DNA of 64,000 nt, taken from an uncultured Hyphomicrobiales bacterium. Lineage in GTDB: Bacteria; Pseudomonadota; Alphaproteobacteria; Rhizobiales; Ancalomicrobiaceae. The stretch is taken from positions 62,001-126,000 of the forward strand of contig CAIYYN010000054.1 in assembly GCA_903930435.1 (NCBI GenBank). The letters run 5' to 3'. The notes beneath the pieces were generated by a model that saw nothing but the letters and a program-made list of their open reading frames with translations, ran no database searches and was not told the DNA's origin. The position numbers and the translations under genes are program-made. Below are positions 46,118 through 55,307 of this stretch, piece after piece. Each line of letters starts with the position of its first letter. The stretch's first letter is position 1.

Positions 46118-47040
46118 CAGCCGGGACTACGCCGATTTTCGGCAAGATCGCATTTATTGGCATTGGGCTGATCGGCGGATCGATCGCCAGGGTCGTCAGA
46201 CGAGACGGGATTGCAGGCGAGATCGCGATTTCGACCCGGCGGGTTGAGACGTTGAATCGCGCGCGGGAACTTGGTCTCGGCGATACCTACTCACTCGATC
46301 CCGCCGAGGCCGTGCGTGATGCGGATTGTGTCATCCTCTGCGCGCCCGTCGGATCATCAGGCGCGATCGCCGAGGCCATCGCACCTGCCTTGAAGCAGGG
46401 GGCCATTGTCTCGGACGTCGGCTCGGTCAAGGGCGATGTCGTCCGGCAGATGCAGCCCCATATTCCGGCAGGTGTGCATTTCATCCCGGCGCACCCGGTC
46501 GCCGGCACCGAGCAATCCGGTCCCGACGCGGGCTTCCCTGATCTCTTCAAGGGGCGCTGGTGCATCATCACGCCGCCCGAAGGCGCGGATGAAGCCGCAA
46601 CAGCCAGGATGGTCGCATTCTGGCAGGCGTGCGGGTCAAAGATCGAGGTCATGACCCCCGAGCATCACGACATGGTGCTGGCAATCACGAGCCATATTCC
46701 GCATCTCATCGCCTATAATATCGTCGGCACGGCAGCCCATCTGGAAGAGGTGACTGCCTCGGAAGTCATCAAGTTTTCCGCAGGTGGTTTCCGCGACTTC
46801 ACCCGTATCGCCGCATCAGATCCAACCATGTGGCGGGACGTGTTTCTGCATAACAAGGAAGCCGTCATCGAAATGTTAGGGCGGTTCATCGAGGACCTCT
46901 TCGCGCTGCAACGTGCGATCCGGTTCGGCGAGGGTGACGAATTGTTCGATCTCTTCACCCGGACCCGAGCGATCCGGCGGTCGATCATCGATGTCGGCCA
47001 AGATACGGATGCGCCAGACTTCGGCCGCCAGAAGGCCTGA
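46114..47040 (+). CDS. tyrA: Prephenate/arogenate (cyclohexadienyl) dehydrogenase
   Basis: A 308-residue NAD(P)-dependent enzyme of tyrosine synthesis with the Rossmann motif IGIGLIGGSIARVVRR, DVGSVKGDVV, the catalytic HPVAGTEQSGP block and ITSHIPHLIAYN. It overlaps hisC by four bases. Use of prephenate or arogenate cannot be judged from the sequence. No chorismate mutase or ACT domain is fused. Confidence 0.94.
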   Translation: MTAGTTPIFGKIAFIGIGLIGGSIARVVRRDGIAGEIAISTRRVETLNRARELGLGDTYSLDPAEAVRDADCVILCAPVGSSGAIAEAIAPALKQGAIVSDVGSVKGDVVRQMQPHIPAGVHFIPAHPVAGTEQSGPDAGFPDLFKGRWCIITPPEGADEAATARMVAFWQACGSKIEVMTPEHHDMVLAITSHIPHLIAYNIVGTAAHLEEVTASEVIKFSAGGFRDFTRIAASDPTMWRDVFLHNKEAVIEMLGRFIEDLFALQRAIRFGEGDELFDLFTRTRAIRRSIIDVGQDTDAPDFGRQKA

Positions 47041-47068
47041 CATCGCAGCCAATCGGATGTTGCCTTTT

Positions 47069-47097
47069 TCATAAGCATGCTTATAATAAGCTTATGA
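47069..47097. promoter_or_regulatory. Nested palindromes over the marR start, probable autoregulatory operator
   Basis: ATAAGCATGCTTAT (47071-47084) is a perfect 14-bp palindrome and ATAAGCTTAT (47086-47095) a perfect 10-bp one; the outer TCATAAGC and GCTTATGA are also inverted repeats. The half-site ATAAGC/GCTTAT thus occurs four times in 25 bases. The second palindrome includes the marR ATG. MarR proteins commonly bind such AT-rich palindromes in their own promoter. Confidence 0.75.
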
Positions 47098-47597
47098 ATA
47101 ATGAGGCCGTTACGCACGTCAGCACCGACCCAAGGCTTGAGTCGCTCAAGCATATGAATGACGTTTCACGTCTGGTGAGGACCTATATAGACATGCGCGC
47201 CCGCGCGATCGGGACGACGCGTGCGCAATGGGCGCTGATGTCGCGTCTCGCCCGTCAACCGGGACTGACGCAAGCTGAACTGGCTGAAATCCTTGAGATC
47301 CAGCCAATTTCCCTGACGCGTCTCGTTGATCGTCTGGCCGATCAGGGTCTTGTCGTTCGCCAGCCGCACCCGAGTGACCGGCGCGCCAACTGCGTTTTCA
47401 TCACCGAAAACGGATTGCTCGCCATGGATGCCTTCTCGCCTCTGGCGCAGGAGATTGCCGAAGAACTCTTTGCAGGCATCGCCTCGCAGGATCTTGGGCC
47501 GTTCACTGCGCTCCTGGAGGCGATCAAGACCAATGTGAAGGCCCATATCGCCGGGCATCGCGACGGCACAACCGACGCGGACACAAAAGTCGGCTAG
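47094..47597 (+). CDS. MarR family transcriptional regulator
   Basis: A 167-residue winged-helix regulator with the MarR pattern: TRAQWALMSRLARQPGLTQAELAEIL (helix-turn-helix entry), QPISLTRLVDRLADQGLV (recognition helix) and the wing RQPHPSDRRANCVFITENG containing the conserved DRR-like turn. It resembles SlyA/PetP-type members. The start ATG 47094 lies within a palindrome likely bound by the protein itself. The following ketopantoate-reductase-like gene, 69 bases on, may be a target. Confidence 0.9.
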   Translation: MNNEAVTHVSTDPRLESLKHMNDVSRLVRTYIDMRARAIGTTRAQWALMSRLARQPGLTQAELAEILEIQPISLTRLVDRLADQGLVVRQPHPSDRRANCVFITENGLLAMDAFSPLAQEIAEELFAGIASQDLGPFTALLEAIKTNVKAHIAGHRDGTTDADTKVG

Positions 47598-47666
47598 AGC
47601 AGGCGTCAATTCTTTTGCGCTGCGCGATTCGATTGATCGCATGACCATCGGCTGGAGGGAAAACCT

Positions 47667-48647
47667 TTGCGAATCTGTATCTATGGCGCTGGCGCGACCG
47701 GCGGGCATTTCGCGGTCAAGCTTTCAAACGCCGGTCATGATGTGTCCGTCGTTGCACGTGGGTCGCATCTGCTCGCCATCATGCACAACGGGCTGACACT
47801 CCTGTCTGGCGATAGCGCGCTGAGGGCAAAGGTCGATGCGACCGAAAAGCCAGCCACGCTCGGCCCACAGGACCTCGTTGTCGTGGCCGTGAAGGCAACG
47901 GCGTTGCCGGATATCATCGATGATCTGGCAACGCTGGTCGGACCGGAGACGCTGGTCGCCTTTCCGCAGAACGGCATGAGCTGGTGGTATCCGCTGGGAC
48001 TGCCAGCGGACAAATTGACGCCGCCTGACCTGCCGATTTTCCGTCTCGGCGAACGCTTTGCCCGGTTTTTGCCGCCAGAGCGCATCCTTGGCGGCTCAAT
48101 CTATTCCGGGAATGAAGTCATTGAACCCGGCGTGATCAAGAACACCTCCCCGCATCGCAATGCCCTGTCGCTGGGGTTGATTGCGTCAGGCGCGGAAGCG
48201 AGGTTGGCCGAGATCCGGTCTGCCCTCATTTCAGCCAATATCCTGTCACCCGATATTGACGATATTCGCTCCGTCATCTGGACGAAGCTGATGAGTAACA
48301 TGAGCGGTTCCGCGCTCGCACTGGCGATTGAGGGCAAGAGCGCGAGCCTGCGCACCGATCCCGCGCTGAGCACGGTCTATCTGCGCACGGTGCGTGAGGG
48401 GCTGGCGATTGCGCGGGCAGCCGGGTACGATCTCGACAAGACCGTCATTCCGGAGACCTTGCTGGCCAATCAGCTGGATCACAAGCCGTCGCTGCTGCAG
48501 GATTTCGAACGGGGCAGACCGATGGAACTCGCCGTCATCGTCGATGCTCCGCTTGCCTTTGCCCGGGCAGCCGGGATCGAGACACCCACGATGGATGCCA
48601 TCGCAGCGATCATCGGACGGCGAGCGAGGGATCGCGGCCTTGTGTGA
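47667..48647 (+). CDS. 2-dehydropantoate 2-reductase family protein
   Basis: A 326-residue ApbA/PanE-type NADP-dependent oxidoreductase. IYGAGATGGHFAVKL is the Rossmann motif; VVAVKATALPD and FPQNGMSWWYPLG follow the family, and the C-terminal domain holds the catalytic lysine region VIWTKLMSNMSGSALALA. It could be the pantothenate enzyme or a paralogue acting on another keto acid; no other pan genes are nearby. Translation starts at a TTG with GGAGGGA upstream, better supported than any nearby ATG. Confidence 0.85.
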   Translation: MRICIYGAGATGGHFAVKLSNAGHDVSVVARGSHLLAIMHNGLTLLSGDSALRAKVDATEKPATLGPQDLVVVAVKATALPDIIDDLATLVGPETLVAFPQNGMSWWYPLGLPADKLTPPDLPIFRLGERFARFLPPERILGGSIYSGNEVIEPGVIKNTSPHRNALSLGLIASGAEARLAEIRSALISANILSPDIDDIRSVIWTKLMSNMSGSALALAIEGKSASLRTDPALSTVYLRTVREGLAIARAAGYDLDKTVIPETLLANQLDHKPSLLQDFERGRPMELAVIVDAPLAFARAAGIETPTMDAIAAIIGRRARDRGLV

Positions 48648-48686
48648 GACGATCGGATTGAGCATCAAACACGAAAGCAGCTCAAG

Positions 48687-49280
48687 TCACTCGGTAAAAA
48701 TATAAATCGAGGTGATATTGCTGTCGGGTGACGTCACGGTCTGGTCAGTCACATATTCCTCGACCACCCGCTGCATCTCGAGACCCTTTGCGGACAGATA
48801 GTCATCAATCCGGTTGTAGACCTGATCGAGTTCATCGAACGAACCGCGATGAACAAATTTCAAGGCCTTGCCAGAGGGGCCTTCGCCGATTTCAACATCT
48901 GATCCAAGCGTGATCGTCACCGTCGGTTTTTCAATCGGGACCATGGCGCGAAACGAGAATTTGGTGTCATCGCTTTCGACGTATTCGACCAGCGGCGCGC
49001 CGGTGGCATGGATGTTTGCCTTGGCCAATGACGCATAAATGGTTTTGAAGGCACCATTCAGCATATCTGCCGAGTCATCCCAGTCGCCATCATCTTCCAG
49101 AAACGCAACGGTTTGTGGTTTGAGATCTATTTCCTGCGGGGTCAGCTGCTCGGTGACGTCAGGTGGTTGCTCAACCTCAACTGACTTGCCAGGCCCCGTC
49201 GCAGCGAGCGCCTCAAATGGGGGAGCAAGGCAGAGGATCAGGAGCGCCATAAATGCGCCAAGGCGAAACAAGGCAATCAT
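48687..49280 (-). CDS. Exported GyrI-like (AraC effector-binding) domain protein
   Basis: About 197 residues from ATG 49280. An N-terminal signal peptide or anchor (LFRLGAFMALLILCLAPPFEALAA) is followed by an acidic linker and a GyrI-like small-molecule-binding domain: VIVTI-type strands, KFVHRGSFDELDQVYNRIDDYLSAKGLE and VVEEYVTDQTVTSP, ending SIYIFTE. GyrI domains are usually cytosolic or fused to regulators, so an exported stand-alone copy is unusual. Function unknown. It converges with the ketopantoate-reductase-like gene. Confidence 0.78.
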   Translation of the reverse strand: MIALFRLGAFMALLILCLAPPFEALAATGPGKSVEVEQPPDVTEQLTPQEIDLKPQTVAFLEDDGDWDDSADMLNGAFKTIYASLAKANIHATGAPLVEYVESDDTKFSFRAMVPIEKPTVTITLGSDVEIGEGPSGKALKFVHRGSFDELDQVYNRIDDYLSAKGLEMQRVVEEYVTDQTVTSPDSNITSIYIFTE

Positions 49281-49382
49281 GTCACAACACGTCTCAAAAT
49301 CGGAAGCCTGAGTTGATCCTAGCGCAGGTGGGCGACCAATGTCACATTGTTTCGCAGCAGGTCTCACCTGCGCGATCTGGCA

Positions 49383-50390
49383 TCAGCTTTCGGACCGGAG
49401 CGGTCGTGTCATGAGCCGCTCCACGGCTTCATCAACGGCGAGAACGCCAGCCAAAACCTCAGAAACCGCCTCCGCAATCGGCAACTCCATTTCTGCCGAA
49501 CGACCGAGTTCAATGGCGACCGAGGCTGTGAAGGCACCCTCGGCGAGCTTTGACCCTCGTCCGGTCAGGGAGGTCACGTCCCCCCCCTCGCCGATGGCGT
49601 GACCGAGTGAAAAGTTGCGCGATTGCGTCGAACCGGTCGACAGAACCAGATCTCCGAGGCCTGACAACCCCATCAGCGTCGACGGGTTTGCCCCAAGACG
49701 CAGGCCCAGTCGGGAGAGTTCGGCAAAGCCGCGCGCCGTCAGTGCCGCCTGGGCACTGGCACCAAGCCGGGCTCCGGCAACAATGCCCGCAGCAATCGCG
49801 ATCACGTTTTTCAGTGCACCGCCCAATTCGACACCAACAACGTCGGTTGACGCATAGGGCCTGAAGCTTGCCGACGCCAGCGATTGTGCGAGATCATCAG
49901 CGAGTTCAGGATCATAGGCCGCGATGGTCAGGGCTGTTGGCAGGCCACGGGCCACGTCACTGGCAAAACTTGGACCCGACAGGGCTCCGGCCGGCGATTG
50001 AGGAACCACCTCGGCGATCACCCGGCTCATGGTTGCGCGCGTGCCGCGCTCAAGCCCCTTCGCTGCCGACACAATGGGTGTGCCCGGTCGAATGAAAGGC
50101 TGCATGTCCACCAAGACGCCCCGCATCGATTGGGCCGGGACCGACGCAATCACAATATCGGCTGACGCGACAATCGCCGGATCGGTCATGGCGACAATCC
50201 GTTCAGACCAGGTCACATCCGGCAGATACATCGGATTGGAGCGCAGACCGTTGATCGCATCGACGACCACGCGATCCCGTGCCCACAGACAGGCCTCATT
50301 GCCAGCGCGTGCAGCAACAAGGGCAAGCGCCGTCCCCCAGGCGCCGCCGCCAAGGACAACAATGCGTCGGGCATGATTTGGGCTGTTCAT
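49383..50390 (-). CDS. gpsA: Glycerol-3-phosphate dehydrogenase [NAD(P)+]
   Basis: A 335-residue enzyme supplying glycerol 3-phosphate for phospholipids. [19 protein letters not shown] is the nucleotide-binding motif, KGLERGT and [16 protein letters not shown] are conserved, and the catalytic lysine lies in [16 protein letters not shown]. It overlaps tsaD by ATGA, a common alphaproteobacterial arrangement. ATG 50390. Confidence 0.95.
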   Translation of the reverse strand: MNSPNHARRIVVLGGGAWGTALALVAARAGNEACLWARDRVVVDAINGLRSNPMYLPDVTWSERIVAMTDPAIVASADIVIASVPAQSMRGVLVDMQPFIRPGTPIVSAAKGLERGTRATMSRVIAEVVPQSPAGALSGPSFASDVARGLPTALTIAAYDPELADDLAQSLASASFRPYASTDVVGVELGGALKNVIAIAAGIVAGARLGASAQAALTARGFAELSRLGLRLGANPSTLMGLSGLGDLVLSTGSTQSRNFSLGHAIGEGGDVTSLTGRGSKLAEGAFTASVAIELGRSAEMELPIAEAVSEVLAGVLAVDEAVERLMTRPLRSES

Positions 50391-51487
50391 GCCTTTGTTC
50401 CCAACCGACCGGAGCCAAGCTTTGGCGAAGCGCTGGCGTCAAGCGGCCAGCGGGCGCGAGCCGGCATATCCATGTCGCCTTGCCCGCTGATGTCGCCTGT
50501 TGCCAGTCGTTCGAGGCCCGCCCAGGCAATCATCGCCCCATTGTCCGTGCAAAGGGCGATCGGAGGCACCACGAGGTCCGCGCCGAAGGCCTCCGTGGTT
50601 GCCGTCAACGCGGATCGGATCGCCTTGTTGGCGGCAACACCACCTGCCACCACCAGCGTTGGCGCTTGCTGGCCGGTATCACGTGCGAAGTCTGCAAGAG
50701 CGGTGGCTGATTTCTGGGCGATGATGTCGGTGACTGCTGCCTGAAAGGAAGCTGCGAGATCAGCGACATCGACGTCGCGCAAAGGCGCAATCGCCTCTGC
50801 GGCGTTACGGACGGCGGTCTTCAGTCCTGAAAATGAAAAATCCAGGCGACCCTTGCCCAGCATGGGCCTTGGAAAGGCGAATCGAGTTGCATCACCCGCC
50901 AGCGCGGCGCGTTCGACATTCGGGCCACCGGGATTTGGCAACCCGAGGAGCTTGGCTGTCTTGTCAAAGGCTTCGCCGAGCGCGTCATCAATCGTCGTGC
51001 CGAGCCGCCGGTAGGTCCCGACCCCTTCGACAGCCAGAAACTGCGAGTGTCCGCCTGACACGAGCAACAAGAGATAGGGAAATGCGACACCGTCCGTGAG
51101 CCGAGCCGTCAGGGCGTGGCCTTCGAGGTGATTGACTGCGATCACGGGAAGGCCATGCACCATGGCAATGGCCTTGGCCGTCATCAGCCCGACCATCACG
51201 CCGCCAATCAATCCCGGCCCGGCAGTTGCGGCGACAGCATCAAGATCGGCAAAGCCTAAACCGGCATCAGCGAGCGCCCGGACAATGATCCCGTCCAGCA
51301 GCTCGACATGCGCGCGTGCGGCGATTTCCGGGACAACCCCACCATAGGCCGCGTGTTCCTCGACCTGCGACCGCACCACATTCGACAGGATCCGACCATG
51401 TCCGGCCCCATCCCGAACGACCACGGAAGCTGCGGTTTCATCACAGCTGGTTTCAATCCCGAGGACGATGGTCTGCGACTGCGACAT
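50387..51487 (-). CDS. tsaD: tRNA N6-adenosine threonylcarbamoyltransferase TsaD
   Basis: A 366-residue ASKHA-fold protein that, with TsaB and TsaE, transfers threonylcarbamoyl to A37 of ANN-reading tRNAs. [13 protein letters not shown] opens it, the metal ligands are in [12 protein letters not shown], and [19 protein letters not shown] and the late [12 protein letters not shown] complete the signature. ATG 51487 begins at the family N-terminus. It provides the t6A that MtaB modifies further. It is divergent from hemC. Confidence 0.96.
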   Translation of the reverse strand: MSQSQTIVLGIETSCDETAASVVVRDGAGHGRILSNVVRSQVEEHAAYGGVVPEIAARAHVELLDGIIVRALADAGLGFADLDAVAATAGPGLIGGVMVGLMTAKAIAMVHGLPVIAVNHLEGHALTARLTDGVAFPYLLLLVSGGHSQFLAVEGVGTYRRLGTTIDDALGEAFDKTAKLLGLPNPGGPNVERAALAGDATRFAFPRPMLGKGRLDFSFSGLKTAVRNAAEAIAPLRDVDVADLAASFQAAVTDIIAQKSATALADFARDTGQQAPTLVVAGGVAANKAIRSALTATTEAFGADLVVPPIALCTDNGAMIAWAGLERLATGDISGQGDMDMPARARWPLDASASPKLGSGRLGTKA

Positions 51488-51615
51488 GCGAAGCGAAATG
51501 CCAAATGATGCCAATCAGGCCAAACCCCTTTCGTTAGATGCGAAAGTTTGGGTCAGCACAGTAGCGGATGAAAGCGCGTTCCGTTAAAACGGATCGACCA
51601 ACCTCGGTTGGCACC

Positions 51616-52596
51616 ATGGCTCTAACACTCGGATGTGGCTCCGTGCAATCTTCCCATCGATTGAACAGTGATCGTACCTGGCGAATTGGCACGCGCGGAA
51701 GTCCGCTTGCGCTCGCCCAGGCGCATGAGACCCGGGCCAGGCTGGCCGCAGCAACCGGCCTTGCGCCGGAGCGGTTCGAGGTGGTGGTCATCCGCACATC
51801 CGGCGACAAGATCCAGGATCGACCCTTGTCGGAAGTGGGCGGCAAGGGGCTGTTCACCAAGGAAATCGAAGACGCCATGCTGGCAGGCGAGATCGATTTT
51901 TCCGTCAACTCGTCCAAGGATATGCCCACGGTTCTGCCGGACGGTCTTGGACTGACGACCTATCTGCCGCGTGAAGATGTGCGCGACGCCTTCATCTCGC
52001 CGAAAGCCAAGACCTTGCTCGAGTTGCCGCACGGCGCAGTTGTCGGGTCGTCGTCGCTGCGTCGGCAGGCGATGATCAAGCGGCTCAGGCCGGATATTTC
52101 CGTCGTCATGTTCCGTGGCAACGTCGAGACACGCCTGCGCAAACTGGAAGCAGGCGAAGTCGACGCAACGTTGCTGGCCTATGCCGGATTGCGCCGTCTG
52201 GGGCTGGCGGATGTCGTGACAAGCGTGATCGATTCCGAGATTTTCCTGCCAGCGGTGGGCCAGGGTGCCATCGGGATCGAGCAGCGGCTGGATGACGCGG
52301 AGACCAGCGCCCTTCTCGCGCACATCCACGATGAAAAGACCGGCATAGCGCTCACGACGGAACGCGCGTTCCTCGGCGTGCTCGATGGTTCGTGCAAGAC
52401 GCCAATTGCCGGGCTGGCCCGAATTGGCGACAACAGCCTTGAATTCAAAGGGCTGATCCTGAAGCCGGACGGATCCGCAGCGCTGGATATCGCACTTTCC
52501 GGCGCGATCAGCGACGCTGAAGCCATCGGCCTTGAGGCCGGTCAGCGGCTGAAACTGGCGGCTGGCCCCGACTACTTCGCCGCGACCGGTCACTAG
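51616..52596 (+). CDS. hemC: Hydroxymethylbilane synthase (porphobilinogen deaminase)
   Basis: About 326 residues. It condenses four porphobilinogens into hydroxymethylbilane for haem, sirohaem and B12. The dipyrromethane cofactor is attached at Cys260 in [48 protein letters not shown] and SSSLRRQA bracket the active site. The start is uncertain: ATG 51616 is used, ATG 51568 would add 16 residues; neither has a strong ribosome binding site and the conserved part begins near residue 22. Followed by hemD after 4 bases. Confidence 0.95.
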   Translation: MALTLGCGSVQSSHRLNSDRTWRIGTRGSPLALAQAHETRARLAAATGLAPERFEVVVIRTSGDKIQDRPLSEVGGKGLFTKEIEDAMLAGEIDFSVNSSKDMPTVLPDGLGLTTYLPREDVRDAFISPKAKTLLELPHGAVVGSSSLRRQAMIKRLRPDISVVMFRGNVETRLRKLEAGEVDATLLAYAGLRRLGLADVVTSVIDSEIFLPAVGQGAIGIEQRLDDAETSALLAHIHDEKTGIALTTERAFLGVLDGSCKTPIAGLARIGDNSLEFKGLILKPDGSAALDIALSGAISDAEAIGLEAGQRLKLAAGPDYFAATGH

Positions 52597-52600
52597 GACA

Positions 52601-53314
52601 ATGCGCGTCCTCGTTACGCGACCGCAACCGGATGCTGACACAACGGCAGCCGACCTGCGTCGTCGAGGACATGAGCCGGTCATCGCGTCGCTGCTGACAA
52701 CCCAATTCACGGATTGGGGCGAATTCGCTGACTTGCCGCGACCGGACGCGCTGATTGCAACCAGCCTGAACGGTCTACGCGGCCTCGGCACGCATCCGGA
52801 CCTTGAAGATTTGCGCAAGCTGCCGCTGTTTGTCGTCGGCGATTCCAGTGCACGTCTTGCAGCACAGCTGGGCTTTCAGGACGTCCGCCCCGGTCAAGGC
52901 AGTGCGGCGGATGTGATTGATCGCATCGTGGCTGATATGAAGGATCCCGCGCGGTTCCTGTATGCAGCCGGAGCCGATCGCACCGGCGATATCGCTGGAC
53001 AATTGGATGTGTCAGGCCATCGCGTTGATCTCGTGGAGATCTATCGCGCGGTCCCGATCGATCGCTTGCCGGACAGCATCGAGGACGACCTGCGGAACTC
53101 GCGAATTGATCGTATCCTGATCTTTTCTGCGCGAACCGCCGAAACGCTTGTTTTCGTTCTTGGCCGCGCTGATCTTTTGGCGGTATCCCTCAGCGTGCCA
53201 ATCCATGCTATATCCATGCAGGCTGCCGCTCCGGTCCATTCGGCTGGCTTTCAGTCTGTTATTGTAGCGCTTCGCCCTGATGCCGCCGAATTGCTCGACA
53301 CATTGGAGCGTTAA
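52601..53314 (+). CDS. hemD: Uroporphyrinogen-III synthase
   Basis: A 237-residue protein of the weakly conserved HemD family, recognised by place and pattern: VLVTRPQPDADTTAADLRRRGHEPVIASLL at the start, IATSLNGLRGL, the GSAADVIDRI helix and FSARTAETLVFVL in the second lobe. It closes the hydroxymethylbilane ring with inversion of ring D. It sits between hemC and the Mic60-like gene, the standard alphaproteobacterial order. Confidence 0.92.
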   Translation: MRVLVTRPQPDADTTAADLRRRGHEPVIASLLTTQFTDWGEFADLPRPDALIATSLNGLRGLGTHPDLEDLRKLPLFVVGDSSARLAAQLGFQDVRPGQGSAADVIDRIVADMKDPARFLYAAGADRTGDIAGQLDVSGHRVDLVEIYRAVPIDRLPDSIEDDLRNSRIDRILIFSARTAETLVFVLGRADLLAVSLSVPIHAISMQAAAPVHSAGFQSVIVALRPDAAELLDTLER

Positions 53315-53376
53315 CACTCGCCAAAGACTTGGCAGGTTACCCAACCTTGGCGCAACAGTTGCCGCAGGAGATCCGC

Positions 53377-55296
53377 ATGACAGCGAACGAGGATGTAACG
53401 GCACCGGAATCGGTCGAGAGCACGACCGACGATCAACGTGCCATTCCGGGTTCTTCGCAGCGGCGCAAACCAAAGCCCATCACCATTGATCTGGAAGCAA
53501 GCACGGTTCGGATCGAAACACCGGCAGCGGGCGATCGGACGGCCGAAACAACACCTGAACCAGTGCCGACGACGGAGACGAACACCGTCGAACCCGAAGC
53601 CCCGACGACCGAGCCGGTAACTGAGGCGCACGCTGCCAACCCGGACGATCATCCAGCGGCAAAATCGACAGACGAGGCACCAGTGTCAAACACCGTCTCA
53701 ACAGCAAAACCGTCAAGCTCGCTTATTGCAGCCAGCCTGTTGGGCGGTGCCATCGGCCTCATCGCGGCTTACGGACTGGCGAGCCTCGGTCTCTGGCCCG
53801 GCAGCGGCAACACGGTCACAACCGCGCAATTGGCAGCCCTGGAATCGCGATTGGCTGCAACAGAATCCAAGGTTGGTCCAAATGGCGACCTTGCAGCCGA
53901 GCTGGCACACCTGAAATCATTGCCCTCCATTCCGGGCGTGACGATTTCCGACGTCGAAAAGATCCTCGATCCGTTTACGGCCAAGACGGCCGCTGCCGTC
54001 GCCCATATGGATGACATCGATCGCAAGATCGCTGGCGAGCAGGCGATCGTGCGTGGTGAAGCCAAGGCCGGGTTCGCCGATGTCACAACCAAGATGTCAG
54101 GTCTTGCAGCCGCTACGTCAGACGCAGTGGCCCAGGTCAGCCAGCTGAAGGCCCAGATCGAGAAGATCGAGTCGGCGATTGCGACGCTCGACAGGAAGGT
54201 GACGGACCAGACAGCCGCCGCAAAGTCGGATTTCTCTGCAACGATCCAGTCCCTTGGCGCTCGTTTGACGGAGCTTGATACCCGCACCGCAGCCGATCTC
54301 GCGGTCTTGCGTGGAACAACCCACGAAATCAGCGAACGCACCGCCAAATCGGAAACGTCAATCGAAACCGTCAATTCGGATCTGGCCGCAACGCGCAAGT
54401 TATTGACAGACGAGCAGGATCGGCTTGGGAAGCTGCAAACGCAAATCGGACCGATCGACGATATCAAAAAGGCCGTGGACGGGCTCGGCGCGCGGATCGG
54501 CGCTGTCGACGATGTGAAAGCCATCCTCGCGCAACAGACTGCCAAGCTCAGCACGGCCGACGACGCCAAGAAAGCTGCCGATGGCGTTGCCGCCAGCCTC
54601 TGGGTCATGGACCAGCGCATGGCAACGATTCAGGCGAGGCTCACGGAAATTGATACGCTGAAGGCGGCCATCGACGCCGACAGCAAGCTGGTGACAGCCT
54701 TGCAGTCCCGCGTCGCACCGGTGGAAAGCAAGATCGCCGGACTTGACGGCTATGCCAAACAAGGGCTGGAAGCCCGCAAGGACGCTGTCGTTGCCATTGC
54801 TGTCGCGAACCTCAAAACAGCTACCGACAGCGGGGCACCCTTTGCCAATGAACTCAAGGCTGCAAAGGCCGTGGCAGGGGATGCATTCGATCTGTCCGCC
54901 CTTGATGCCTACGCTGCCAAAGGTCTGATTTCAGAGACCAAACTCATCGAAGGCTTCGACGCGGCGGCACGCCGGATTGCGGATACGCAGGTTCAGACCT
55001 CTGACGCACACGGCATCCTGGGAACCCTGTTGTCTCATGCAGCCGGGTCGGTCAAAGTCACGCCGGTCAATGCTGCAGCAGGCGACGGCGTGGCAGAGCG
55101 GATTTCGCGCATCAACGCAAAGCTGGCAGGCCATGATCTGGCCGGAGCACTCGGCGAGTGGCAAGCCCTGCCTGAAGCGGCCCAAACGGCATCAAACGAT
55201 TGGGGAACAGCGCTGAAACGGCACGTAGATGGCATGATGACCATGGCCACAATCTCCGACAAGATAAGTGCAAAATTGACCTCGGTCAGTCAATAA
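53377..55296 (+). CDS. Mic60/mitofilin-family inner-membrane protein
   Basis: A 639-residue protein with a disordered acidic N-terminus (residues 1-112), one membrane helix (about 114-140, IAASLLGGAIGLIAAYGLASL), a very long coiled coil (about 150-460) and a C-terminal mitofilin domain (about 470-639). This is the alphaproteobacterial homologue of mitochondrial Mic60, thought to shape inner membranes and contact outer-membrane proteins. It lies in the conserved order hemC-hemD-Mic60-hemY. ATG 53377 has AGGAG upstream; the open frame before it is not family-like. Confidence 0.9.
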   Translation: MTANEDVTAPESVESTTDDQRAIPGSSQRRKPKPITIDLEASTVRIETPAAGDRTAETTPEPVPTTETNTVEPEAPTTEPVTEAHAANPDDHPAAKSTDEAPVSNTVSTAKPSSSLIAASLLGGAIGLIAAYGLASLGLWPGSGNTVTTAQLAALESRLAATESKVGPNGDLAAELAHLKSLPSIPGVTISDVEKILDPFTAKTAAAVAHMDDIDRKIAGEQAIVRGEAKAGFADVTTKMSGLAAATSDAVAQVSQLKAQIEKIESAIATLDRKVTDQTAAAKSDFSATIQSLGARLTELDTRTAADLAVLRGTTHEISERTAKSETSIETVNSDLAATRKLLTDEQDRLGKLQTQIGPIDDIKKAVDGLGARIGAVDDVKAILAQQTAKLSTADDAKKAADGVAASLWVMDQRMATIQARLTEIDTLKAAIDADSKLVTALQSRVAPVESKIAGLDGYAKQGLEARKDAVVAIAVANLKTATDSGAPFANELKAAKAVAGDAFDLSALDAYAAKGLISETKLIEGFDAAARRIADTQVQTSDAHGILGTLLSHAAGSVKVTPVNAAAGDGVAERISRINAKLAGHDLAGALGEWQALPEAAQTASNDWGTALKRHVDGMMTMATISDKISAKLTSVSQ

Positions 55297-55307
55297 AGGG
55301 TGATGTC

